This document shows, one piece after another, positions 18,495-26,016 of a DNA stretch of 64,000 nucleotides (the stretch's first letter is position 1; each line of letters opens with the position of its first letter). Both the position numbers and the translations under genes were made by a program. The notes under the pieces were generated by a model. The model saw only the letters and a program-made list of their open reading frames with translations. It searched no databases and was not told the origin of the DNA. Origin of the DNA: Sediminispirochaeta smaragdinae DSM 11293 (GTDB lineage: Bacteria > Spirochaetota > Spirochaetia > DSM-16054 > Sediminispirochaetaceae); contig NC_014364.1 in assembly GCF_000143985.1 (NCBI RefSeq), positions 3,782,001 through 3,846,000 of the forward strand, written 5' to 3'.

Positions 18495-19367
18495 CTATTC
18501 CATCTTGAAGCCTTTTGAAATCGTGTCTGCGCCGACATATTTCCTCAGCAGCAACAGGAGGATAAGGTTCGGAATAATAAGAATAAGCGCGAAAACGGCA
18601 CCTGCCGTTGCCGGATAATCAAGAATCACACCGTACATTTCCACCGGCATTGTTCGATATCTGGGAAGACCGACGAGAAGCGTTCCCTGGTTCTCCCCAA
18701 GCGATGCGATAAAAGTAAACATTGCGGCAACCGCAATACCCGGCCAGGCCATGGGAAGCGTCACATGAAAAAACGTGCGTATGGGACCGGCACCGGCATC
18801 CCTTGCTGCTTCCTCCTGCTGCCGTGGTATGCTGCGAAAGGCCCCCGCAGGCAACCATATCATCAACATCATCGAACCGAGCATATGAATCAGAAGGACC
18901 CCAAGGAAGGTGCCCATTAGATTGATTTTATAAAATATGATTCCCATGGAAATAAAGAGACCAAGATGGGGAAAGGCATTCCCGAGCAGAAACGAAAGCA
19001 TGACGATTTTCCTTCCCGGAAAATCATAACGGGCAAGCACATAGGCGGCGGGGAGACATATTGCAAGAGAAAGGGCTGTTGTAATAAAAGCAATGATAAA
19101 CGACAAAGAGATGGAACTTACAAGGCTTTTCTGACTTAATACATATGCCCACCATTTCAGGCCGAACGTTCTCGGCAGGACCCACGGAACCTCATATGTA
19201 TCCGCAAATGCCAGCATGAACATATGCAACAGCGGACCATAGAAAAAAAGAATAAACACAATAAGAACCATGAATTCGATGAATTTTTTGTATCCCATCA
19301 TGTGAACCCACCGTTTCGGATTTAAGAACTTCATAACCTGAACCACCGCCTTTTCATAAGCTTTCAT
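18495..19367 (-). CDS. ABC transporter permease (second)
   Basis: 290 residues, about six helices, with the EAA-loop EEAARDAGAGPIRTFFHVTLP. It resembles PotC/UgpE-type permeases. It starts 8 nt after the stop of the glycerophosphodiesterase gene and pairs with the permease at the end of the operon. Confidence 0.9.
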   Translation of the reverse strand: MKAYEKAVVQVMKFLNPKRWVHMMGYKKFIEFMVLIVFILFFYGPLLHMFMLAFADTYEVPWVLPRTFGLKWWAYVLSQKSLVSSISLSFIIAFITTALSLAICLPAAYVLARYDFPGRKIVMLSFLLGNAFPHLGLFISMGIIFYKINLMGTFLGVLLIHMLGSMMLMIWLPAGAFRSIPRQQEEAARDAGAGPIRTFFHVTLPMAWPGIAVAAMFTFIASLGENQGTLLVGLPRYRTMPVEMYGVILDYPATAGAVFALILIIPNLILLLLLRKYVGADTISKGFKME

Positions 19368-19375
19368 TCTCCCCT

Positions 19376-20137
19376 CTAAAATCCCAAAAGATGCTTTCTG
19401 ATCGCTTTTGCCATGACGACCTTTCGCGTCGTTACATTTTCCACCCCGCAGGAAAGGAATCGAACAAGCTCGTTTTCATCATTAACCGTCCAAACCGAGA
19501 GGGGAATGCCCTTCTTTTTCAAATCGCCTATGTTTTCATCTTTCAAATACTGGTATGGAACGTTGACTCCCCTGACCTTGTGCCTCAGGCACATCTCCGA
19601 AATAAGACCGATATGAGGAGTGATACCGGGAATACGTTCAAGTAAGTATTTCCATGGCCTGGTATAAAAGCTTTGATGCGATGGCTGTAGCGCTTCACGG
19701 CGAACAAGCTGGAAATAGACAGGTTCAAGAATATTCTCGGCGTTCAGGTAAACGGTAGACATCTTCGTAATTTCCGGGTGCTTTTCAAGATATGGGAGTG
19801 TAATGAGCCCGGTCAGTATCAGACGATCAGAGCCTATGCCAAAACGGGAAGCTAAGGAGATCACTTCAAGGGGAAGGTTATCCTCCTTAAGGTCACAGTT
19901 TATGCGAATTTCGGGATGGTGCCGAAGTAATTCAAATATCTCCGATAAATGGGGATGTGAAACATAACCATTCTGTTCCCATTCATTGTGCGAAAGTATC
20001 AAAACGGAATCCTTATCCCTACGAACATCCACTTCAAAAGCGTCGGCACCCAGTGCAATACTCTTTTGGGCCGCCTCAAGAGAATTATCTTTTGTTCCGT
20101 CGTTTCCCGTATGCCCAGTTATCATCGGACCATCCAT
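19376..20137 (-). CDS. Glycerophosphodiester phosphodiesterase family protein
   Basis: 253 residues. The start ITGHTGNDGTKDNSLEA corresponds to the HRG...ENT motif of the GDPD TIM barrel, with the Arg of HRG replaced by Thr. Further family motifs are EVDVRRDKD (metal-binding E-x-D) and VWTVNDENEL near the C-terminus. No signal peptide is seen, so it acts in the cytosol and would cleave an imported glycerophosphodiester to glycerol-3-phosphate. First gene of the ABC operon. The HRG to HTG change could alter activity or specificity. Confidence 0.82.
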   Translation of the reverse strand: MDGPMITGHTGNDGTKDNSLEAAQKSIALGADAFEVDVRRDKDSVLILSHNEWEQNGYVSHPHLSEIFELLRHHPEIRINCDLKEDNLPLEVISLASRFGIGSDRLILTGLITLPYLEKHPEITKMSTVYLNAENILEPVYFQLVRREALQPSHQSFYTRPWKYLLERIPGITPHIGLISEMCLRHKVRGVNVPYQYLKDENIGDLKKKGIPLSVWTVNDENELVRFLSCGVENVTTRKVVMAKAIRKHLLGF

Positions 20138-20151
20138 GCTGAATTTCCTGT

Positions 20152-20237
20152 ATCATAGGTTTGTACAACCGGTTGTATTTTGGTCTAAAAAAATACAACC
20201 GGTTGTATTGACTCTATGATACCACACATCGTAGAAT
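20152..20237. promoter_or_regulatory. Two identical LacI-type operators in a divergent promoter
   Basis: The perfect 14-bp palindrome TACAACCGGTTGTA occurs at 20164-20177 and again at 20194-20207, centres 30 bp apart (about three helical turns). The central CG and the length fit LacI-family operators. The second copy abuts the -35 TTGACT (20208-20213) of the regulator gene, whose -10 is TAGAAT (20232-20237). The first copy lies upstream of a -10-like TATGAT (20157-20152, minus strand) facing the ABC operon. Confidence 0.85.
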
Positions 20238-20295
20238 GACGAAAGTTTTTTTCATTTGTATGAGCCTTCTAAGAGATTTTCATGAGGAGATGGAA

Positions 20296-21294
20296 ATGCC
20301 TGTTAGATTAATTGATATTGCCCATCTCATGGGGGTTTCGAAGTCGACTGTGTCCCGGGCGCTCCAGGGGTCCCCACGCGTAAAAGAAGAGACCAGACGT
20401 CTGATCATGGAAAAAGCTCGGGAAATGAATTATCGTCCCAACTCGCTGGCAAAGGCAATGGCAACAAAGAAATCCGGCATCATAGGATTTCTTATGTACA
20501 GAAAATCTCCGCCATATGTTGCACACACATTCTTCGGCCCCGTACTTGACGGCGCAATAGCACAAGCGGCGGAACAAGGTTATCACATTATCCTTGCCGC
20601 AGCGGACGATATAGAAAACACCTTTGATGAATACTTCATACAGGACAGCATAGATGGGGCAATGATCGTTTCATTTTATCCCAATGAGGTTATTAAGGAA
20701 TTCGAAAAAAGAAAAATACCGCTGGTTGTCATCAATAACGTAGTGGATTCCAAGAAAAATACATTCATTATCGACGATAATTACCGAGGCGCCTCCAGCA
20801 TCATGGAACATCTTATAAAGGAGAGGGGGCATACCAAGATTGTACATATCAACGAGGACCTGAACCACCCAAGTTTCAGCATCAGGTATCGTGCGTATCT
20901 CGATATGCATAAGCGGTACAATATTCCCGTATTCTCAGAACCCTATCGAGCAAAACACACGACTTTCCAGGAAGGAATCAGCATGATGCAAAGGATTCTT
21001 CATCAAAGGGATCTTCCCACCGCTGTTTTTGCGGCAACAGATACCCTGGCCCTCGGAGCCATGCATGCAATACAACAAGAAGGTCTCAACGTTCCGAAAG
21101 ATATTGCCGTGGCAGGCTATGATGATATTGAAGCCGCCGCAATGAGCAATCCGGCACTAACGACAATAGCCGTCGACAGGGGGGAAATCGGCCGGGCCGC
21201 AGTACAGTCGCTTATACAACAGATCGCCGATTCGGAAAAAACGGGCCGGATCATTACCATAAACAATCAATTAATCATCCGCGAGTCCACATAA
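20296..21294 (+). CDS. LacI-family transcriptional regulator
   Basis: 332 residues from the ATG at 20296, 6 nt after GAGGAG; an in-frame reading from 20236 would start within the -10 box. The LacI helix-turn-helix is at the N-terminus (DIAHLMGVSKSTVSRAL, then the hinge with NYRPNSLAKAM), followed by a periplasmic-binding-protein-like ligand domain. It probably binds the paired palindromes at 20164-20207 and controls itself and the divergent ABC/GDPD operon. Confidence 0.9.
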   Translation: MPVRLIDIAHLMGVSKSTVSRALQGSPRVKEETRRLIMEKAREMNYRPNSLAKAMATKKSGIIGFLMYRKSPPYVAHTFFGPVLDGAIAQAAEQGYHIILAAADDIENTFDEYFIQDSIDGAMIVSFYPNEVIKEFEKRKIPLVVINNVVDSKKNTFIIDDNYRGASSIMEHLIKERGHTKIVHINEDLNHPSFSIRYRAYLDMHKRYNIPVFSEPYRAKHTTFQEGISMMQRILHQRDLPTAVFAATDTLALGAMHAIQQEGLNVPKDIAVAGYDDIEAAAMSNPALTTIAVDRGEIGRAAVQSLIQQIADSEKTGRIITINNQLIIREST

Positions 21295-21303
21295 GAGATA
21301 GGA

Positions 21304-21325
21304 GCTGCCCCGGAGAAGGGGCAGC
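21304..21325. terminator. Hairpin between lacI-type gene and carB
   Basis: GCTGCCCC (21304-21311) pairs perfectly with GGGGCAGC (21318-21325) around GGAGAA. It lies between the convergent regulator and carB genes and may terminate both, though neither side has a long T-run. Confidence 0.6.
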
Positions 21326-21337
21326 AGTCTCATTTGC

Positions 21338-24300
21338 CTATATGCTAAATTCCGGCAGTTTTCGTGGTACCAACGGTTCCCTTCTCAAGCGGGCGATGGC
21401 CTCGGCAGCGGCTTCTGCCGCACTGGTGGTCGTCGTATAGGGAATATGAAGACGCATGGCCTCACTTCTAATCTCATCGTCACCACGCCGGGCATTGCTT
21501 CCCATGGGGGTGTTTATCACCAAGGCTATCGTTCCCCTACGAAGGTGGTCGATGATATTGGGGTGGCCTTCATGGACCTTCAGAATGACCTCGCTCATGA
21601 TGCCGTTGCGAAAAAGGTCCCAGGCGGTCCCACGGGTAGCGGCTATTCGAAAGCCCATATCCGCAAGTCGGCGGACAGTGGGAAGTATGGTTCTCCGGTC
21701 CCGCCTGTTGACGGAAACAAAGACGGTTCCATCGACCGGCAGGATGTTTCCAGCTGCGATTTCCGCCTTTGCAAAGGCCTCGCCGAAATCGGAACCGAAG
21801 CCGGCAACCTCCCCTGTCGAGCGCATCTCAGGCCCGAGCAGGGGATCAAAATCAGGAAATCGTTCACTGGAAAAAACGGCCTCTTTCACCGCCCATCCGA
21901 CAACACAGTGTCCCTCACCGATACCATCTTCTCCGATGACCCCCTGGGAGGTAAGCGTTTTGCCGCTCCAGATTCCCACGGCCAGATCGAGCAGGTCGAC
22001 CCCGGAGGCTTTGGAAAGGAACGGAACGGTACGTGAGGCGCGGGGGTTAACTTCGAGAAGGTAGAGCTCTCCGTCCCGCACGGCGAACTGGATATTGAGG
22101 AAACCGACGATCGGGAGCTCCCTTGCGATTATGAGGGCAGCCTGCCTCATCTGACGGTGCATCTCAGGCAGCTGCTTCCAGGCTGGAAAAACGGCCGCAG
22201 AATCTCCCGAATGAACCCCAGCCGCCTCGATATGCTGCATGATCCCCCCAATATAGATCGACTGGCCGTCGCTGACCGCATCAAGGTCATACTCAAAGGC
22301 ATCCTCGAGAAAACGATCGACAAGAATGGGGCGGGAAGCGCCCATCGGGGGCTTGGTTTCCAGAAAGGCTTCAAGCTCTTCGGGACCGTAGGCGATATAC
22401 ATGCTTCTTCCGCCGAGGACAAAGGAGGGACGCAGCAAAACCGGATAGCCAAGATCGGCCGCAGCATCCCGTATTCCGGCAGCGGTCGAAGCGCTCCGAT
22501 TATCGGGCTGTCGAAGCCCCAGCTTGCGAACCAGGTCGGCAAAGGATCCCCGCCCCTCGGCCCTTGAAATAGAGGATGATGCCGTTCCGATGATGTTTGC
22601 ACCGGCGGCCTCAAGTTCTTCAGCAAGGTTTAGCGGGGTTTGTCCCCCGAGCTGTACCACAACATCGCGAATCTGCTCTTTTTCCATAATGGAGAGCACC
22701 TCTTCCGCAGCAAGGGGCTCAAGGTAAAGCCGATCCGAACTGTTGTAGTCGGTGGAGACGGTTTCGGGATTTGCATTTACCATGATGGTACCGACCCCAC
22801 GTTTCCTCCAGGCAGCCGATGCCATGGTGCAGCAGGTATCGAACTCCAGTCCCTGTCCGATTCTGTTTGGTCCCGATGCAAGGATCAGGACCCGGCGAGA
22901 GCCTTCGAGAAAGCCTCCCTCATCCTTCTCTCCCCAGGTCGAGTAGAAATAGGGGGTCTCGGCAGCAAACTCTCCCGAACAGGTATCGACCAGATGGTAG
23001 GAAGGCCGCATATCGCTGCGCTTTCGTAGGGCAGAAACCGCAGCAGGTTCCAACCCCGCAAGCCTGGCAATCCGGCGATCGCTGAGCCCCATACGCTTTG
23101 CGGAAAGAAGCAGATCGCCTCCCTCCCCGTCCGATGAAAGCCCTCCGTCGGCGATCTGCTGTTCCAAGCCGCTTTGCTCAAGGAGTTGGGAAAGGAACCA
23201 GGGATGGAAGCCGCTGACGGAAGAGACCGCTTCAAGGGATTGGCCCTGTCCCAAAAGCGTCAGGGCGGCGCGAAGTCGCTTTGGATGCGGAGAGGCGAGA
23301 ATTCTACCGGCATCGGCGATCAGCTCAGGAGATTCAAAGGGTTCGAGCCCCTCATGCCCCTCTTCGAGGGAACGGAAGGCCTTATTAAGGGCTTCCAAGA
23401 AAGAGCGACCGAGGGCAAGGGCCTCTCCCACGCTTTTCATTCTGGTACCGAGAAGCTGGTAGCCGGAGGGAAATTTGGCGGTTTCAAACCGGGGGACCTT
23501 GACGGCACAGTAATCGAGTACAGGCTCGAAACAGCTTGCCGTCTTTCCCGTAATCTCATTGAGGACCTCATCAAGGGTGTAACCGACGGCGAGCTTCGCC
23601 GAACAGCGGGCGATAGGAAAGCCGGTGGCCTTGCTGGCAAGGGCCGAAGAACGGGAGACTCGAGGGTTCATCTCGATCACCACCATGCGTTCTCCATCCT
23701 TCGGCATGGCGAATTGTACGTTACTGCCGCCGCAGTCCACACCAACGGCACGAAGGATATCGATGGCAGCGGTCCGCATACGCTGGTACTCTATCTCGGT
23801 AAGGGTCTGGGCCGGGGCAACCGTCACGCTGTCTCCAGTATGAACCCCCATGGGATCGACATTTTCGATGGAGCAGACGACTACCGCGTTGTCGGCCTTA
23901 TCCCGCATCACCTCCAATTCGAACTCCCGCCAGCCGATAAGAGATTCTTCGACAAGGGCGGTACCTACAGGACTCTCCCGCAGGGATTCGGCGAGGAGAC
24001 GCTCCAGCTCCTCCAGGCTATTCGCAACCCCTCCTCCCTTGCCTCCCAGGGTGAAACTGGGACGAACAATCAGAGGAAAGCCCGCCTGTTCGGCAAAGGC
24101 AAGGCCCTCATGCACCTGTCGGCACAGGACGGAAACGGGAGACTCCAGGCCGAGGGAGGTAACGACCTCCTTAAAACGGCCCCGGTCTTCGGCCAAATCG
24201 ATGGACTCCATAGAAGCACCGATAATCTCGACGCCGAAGCGCTCGAGGACCCCGGCACGGGCAAGCTCGCCGGCAAGGTTGAGTGCGGTCTGCCCCCCCA

Positions 24301-24568
24301 TGGTGCTCAGTAAAGCGTCGGGACGCTCCCTCTCAATGATCGCGGTCAGGCTCTCAAGGCTTAGGGGTTCGAGGTAAATGGCATCGGCACTCCCCGGTGT
24401 TGTCATAACCGTGGCGGGATTCGGATTTACCAGAACAACGTGATACCCCTCCTCCTTGAGGGCCCTGACAGCCTGGTTTCCGGAATAGTCGAACTCACAG
24501 GCCTGGCCGATGACGATAGGGCCGCTGCCGATGATCAAAATAGTATGTATATCATCTCTCGCGCTCAT
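21338..24568 (-). CDS. carB: Carbamoyl-phosphate synthase large subunit
   Basis: 1076 residues, the normal length of CarB. The two homologous halves each carry an ATP-grasp domain, the first starting at ILIIGSGPIVIGQACEFDYSG and the second at VLILASGPNRIGQGLEFD. A C-terminal MGS-like allosteric domain begins at about residue 940. It makes carbamoyl phosphate from bicarbonate, ATP and the ammonia supplied by CarA, for arginine and pyrimidines. The start overlaps the carA stop (ATGA). Confidence 0.97.
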   Translation of the reverse strand: MSARDDIHTILIIGSGPIVIGQACEFDYSGNQAVRALKEEGYHVVLVNPNPATVMTTPGSADAIYLEPLSLESLTAIIERERPDALLSTMGGQTALNLAGELARAGVLERFGVEIIGASMESIDLAEDRGRFKEVVTSLGLESPVSVLCRQVHEGLAFAEQAGFPLIVRPSFTLGGKGGGVANSLEELERLLAESLRESPVGTALVEESLIGWREFELEVMRDKADNAVVVCSIENVDPMGVHTGDSVTVAPAQTLTEIEYQRMRTAAIDILRAVGVDCGGSNVQFAMPKDGERMVVIEMNPRVSRSSALASKATGFPIARCSAKLAVGYTLDEVLNEITGKTASCFEPVLDYCAVKVPRFETAKFPSGYQLLGTRMKSVGEALALGRSFLEALNKAFRSLEEGHEGLEPFESPELIADAGRILASPHPKRLRAALTLLGQGQSLEAVSSVSGFHPWFLSQLLEQSGLEQQIADGGLSSDGEGGDLLLSAKRMGLSDRRIARLAGLEPAAVSALRKRSDMRPSYHLVDTCSGEFAAETPYFYSTWGEKDEGGFLEGSRRVLILASGPNRIGQGLEFDTCCTMASAAWRKRGVGTIMVNANPETVSTDYNSSDRLYLEPLAAEEVLSIMEKEQIRDVVVQLGGQTPLNLAEELEAAGANIIGTASSSISRAEGRGSFADLVRKLGLRQPDNRSASTAAGIRDAAADLGYPVLLRPSFVLGGRSMYIAYGPEELEAFLETKPPMGASRPILVDRFLEDAFEYDLDAVSDGQSIYIGGIMQHIEAAGVHSGDSAAVFPAWKQLPEMHRQMRQAALIIARELPIVGFLNIQFAVRDGELYLLEVNPRASRTVPFLSKASGVDLLDLAVGIWSGKTLTSQGVIGEDGIGEGHCVVGWAVKEAVFSSERFPDFDPLLGPEMRSTGEVAGFGSDFGEAFAKAEIAAGNILPVDGTVFVSVNRRDRRTILPTVRRLADMGFRIAATRGTAWDLFRNGIMSEVILKVHEGHPNIIDHLRRGTIALVINTPMGSNARRGDDEIRSEAMRLHIPYTTTTSAAEAAAEAIARLRREPLVPRKLPEFSI

Positions 24569-25761
24569 GGATGCACCTCGTTTTTATTCTGTAAAAGCGT
24601 ATCGATCCAGCGATCGAATAGGATCGTCGCCTCTCTCGGTCCCGGAGAGGCCTCGGGATGGAACTGAACGGATGAGGCTGCCAGATGTTTATGCATGATA
24701 CCTTCAACCGATCCATCGTTGGCATTCACATGGCTCACCACAACATCTTCGGGAAGAGAATCGGGATCGACCTCAAAGCCGTGATTCTGGCTCGTCACAT
24801 AGACACGTCCCGTGGCCATCTCCCGTACGGGATGATTAGCGCCGTGATGGCCAAAGGCCATCTTTCTTGTCTTACCTCCCAGGGCCGTGGCGAGGAGCTG
24901 GTGTCCCAGGCAAATTCCGAAAACGGGAACCTTGCCGACAAGACCGGCCACCGTTGCAATCTCAAGATCGAGAACTGCAGGATCACCAGGACCATTTGAT
25001 AAGAGCACACCATCTGGATGCAGAGAAAGTACTTCTTCCGCAGTTGAAACAGAGGAAAGCACAACAACGTCGGAACCGCAACGCTTCAACTCCCGAATGA
25101 TACCGCCCTTCACCCCGTAATCAATCAAAGCGACCCTAACCTTCGCCTCGTTCGCAGAAAAACTCTTTTCGACGGCCGAAGACCCTTTCTCCGTTCCGCT
25201 TTTGCGCGCGAGGGCCTGCCCCTCCATGGAAGGGATGGCCCTGACGCGCTTCAGGGCCCCATCAAGCCAGCTATCGGAGGGGAACCGGGCATCGTCATTG
25301 AGGCGAAAAAGCATTCCGTTGCGGCTTCCTCCATCCCGCAGGCTGATGGTCAAAGCCCTGGTATCCACGCCGCAGATTCCGCAGATGCCGTAGCTCTCGA
25401 GAAAATGAGAAAAGGAGATTCGCCCGGCCGGGATCGGTCCGCTGTAGAGATTTCTGACGACAACCGCAGCGGCCTTTGGACAAAAACGCTCATTTCGATC
25501 GGCAGAAACACCGGTCTCACTCCAATCTTCATCACAGCCGTAGTTGCCGATATGGGCAGAGGTAAAGACAAGGATCTGCCCCGCATAAGAAGGATCGGTT
25601 ACCATCTCATGATACCCGCTCATGCTGGTATTAAATACAACCTCTCCAGCAGCGTTTTTGCTTGTTTCCTTCGGAACATCATCCAGCAACGGAGCAGGGG
25701 ATCCAAAACCATTACCCGGAAACCAGCTTCCGTCGCTCAGTAAAAGCAGCGTGTTGCTCAC
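24565..25761 (-). CDS. carA: Carbamoyl-phosphate synthase small (glutaminase) subunit
   Basis: 398 residues from a GTG at 25761 preceded by GGGAGG. The N-terminal CPSase small-chain domain is followed by a class I glutamine amidotransferase domain with the nucleophile in VFGICLGHQLLA and a C-terminal VQFHPEASPGP. A longer reading starts at a TTG at 25800 without a ribosome site. Translationally coupled to carB. Confidence 0.95.
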   Translation of the reverse strand: MSNTLLLLSDGSWFPGNGFGSPAPLLDDVPKETSKNAAGEVVFNTSMSGYHEMVTDPSYAGQILVFTSAHIGNYGCDEDWSETGVSADRNERFCPKAAAVVVRNLYSGPIPAGRISFSHFLESYGICGICGVDTRALTISLRDGGSRNGMLFRLNDDARFPSDSWLDGALKRVRAIPSMEGQALARKSGTEKGSSAVEKSFSANEAKVRVALIDYGVKGGIIRELKRCGSDVVVLSSVSTAEEVLSLHPDGVLLSNGPGDPAVLDLEIATVAGLVGKVPVFGICLGHQLLATALGGKTRKMAFGHHGANHPVREMATGRVYVTSQNHGFEVDPDSLPEDVVVSHVNANDGSVEGIMHKHLAASSVQFHPEASPGPREATILFDRWIDTLLQNKNEVHP

Positions 25762-25802
25762 AGTCGCCTCCCGTATAAAAATACAACGATTTTCGTACAA
25801 AA

Positions 25803-25816
25803 TGAATAATTATTCA
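25803..25816. promoter_or_regulatory. ARG-box-like palindrome upstream of carAB
   Basis: TGAATAATTATTCA is a perfect 14-bp palindrome identical to the core ARG box recognised by ArgR in Escherichia coli. It sits 42 bp upstream of the carA start. A second short palindrome TGAATATTCA lies at 25838-25847, with centres 33 bp apart. This suggests arginine repression of carAB. The AT-rich setting and lack of an argR gene in the window keep this tentative. Confidence 0.55.
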
Positions 25817-25820
25817 CTTA

Positions 25821-25898
25821 TTGTTGCAAATACTACCTGAATATTCATTTTACTGCAACAACAAGGAGAAATTTGTTTTTATTTTACTTCTTGTTGCA
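25821..25898. repeat. Three copies of an 8-mer in the carA-kinase gap
   Basis: TTGTTGCA occurs at 25821-25828 and 25891-25898, and inverted as TGCAACAA at 25854-25861. The first two can form a hairpin. The function is unknown; they could be operator half-sites for either divergent gene. Confidence 0.5.
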
Positions 25899-26016
25899 TT
25901 TTTTTCCTGTGCGGTCGTAAACAAGGAAATGTACACTTTTCTTGCTTTTCACTTTGCAAGGTACTATTATAATAGATAGTTTAGATATTTTTTATATCCA
26001 GGAGGAACAGAGGCCA

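Noticed and set aside
23174-24313. Long open frame (379 codons) antisense to carB
   Set aside because: It lies opposite the well-conserved carB gene, has no ribosome site or recognisable domain, and is explained by carB codon bias. The same applies to the frame at 21446-22064.
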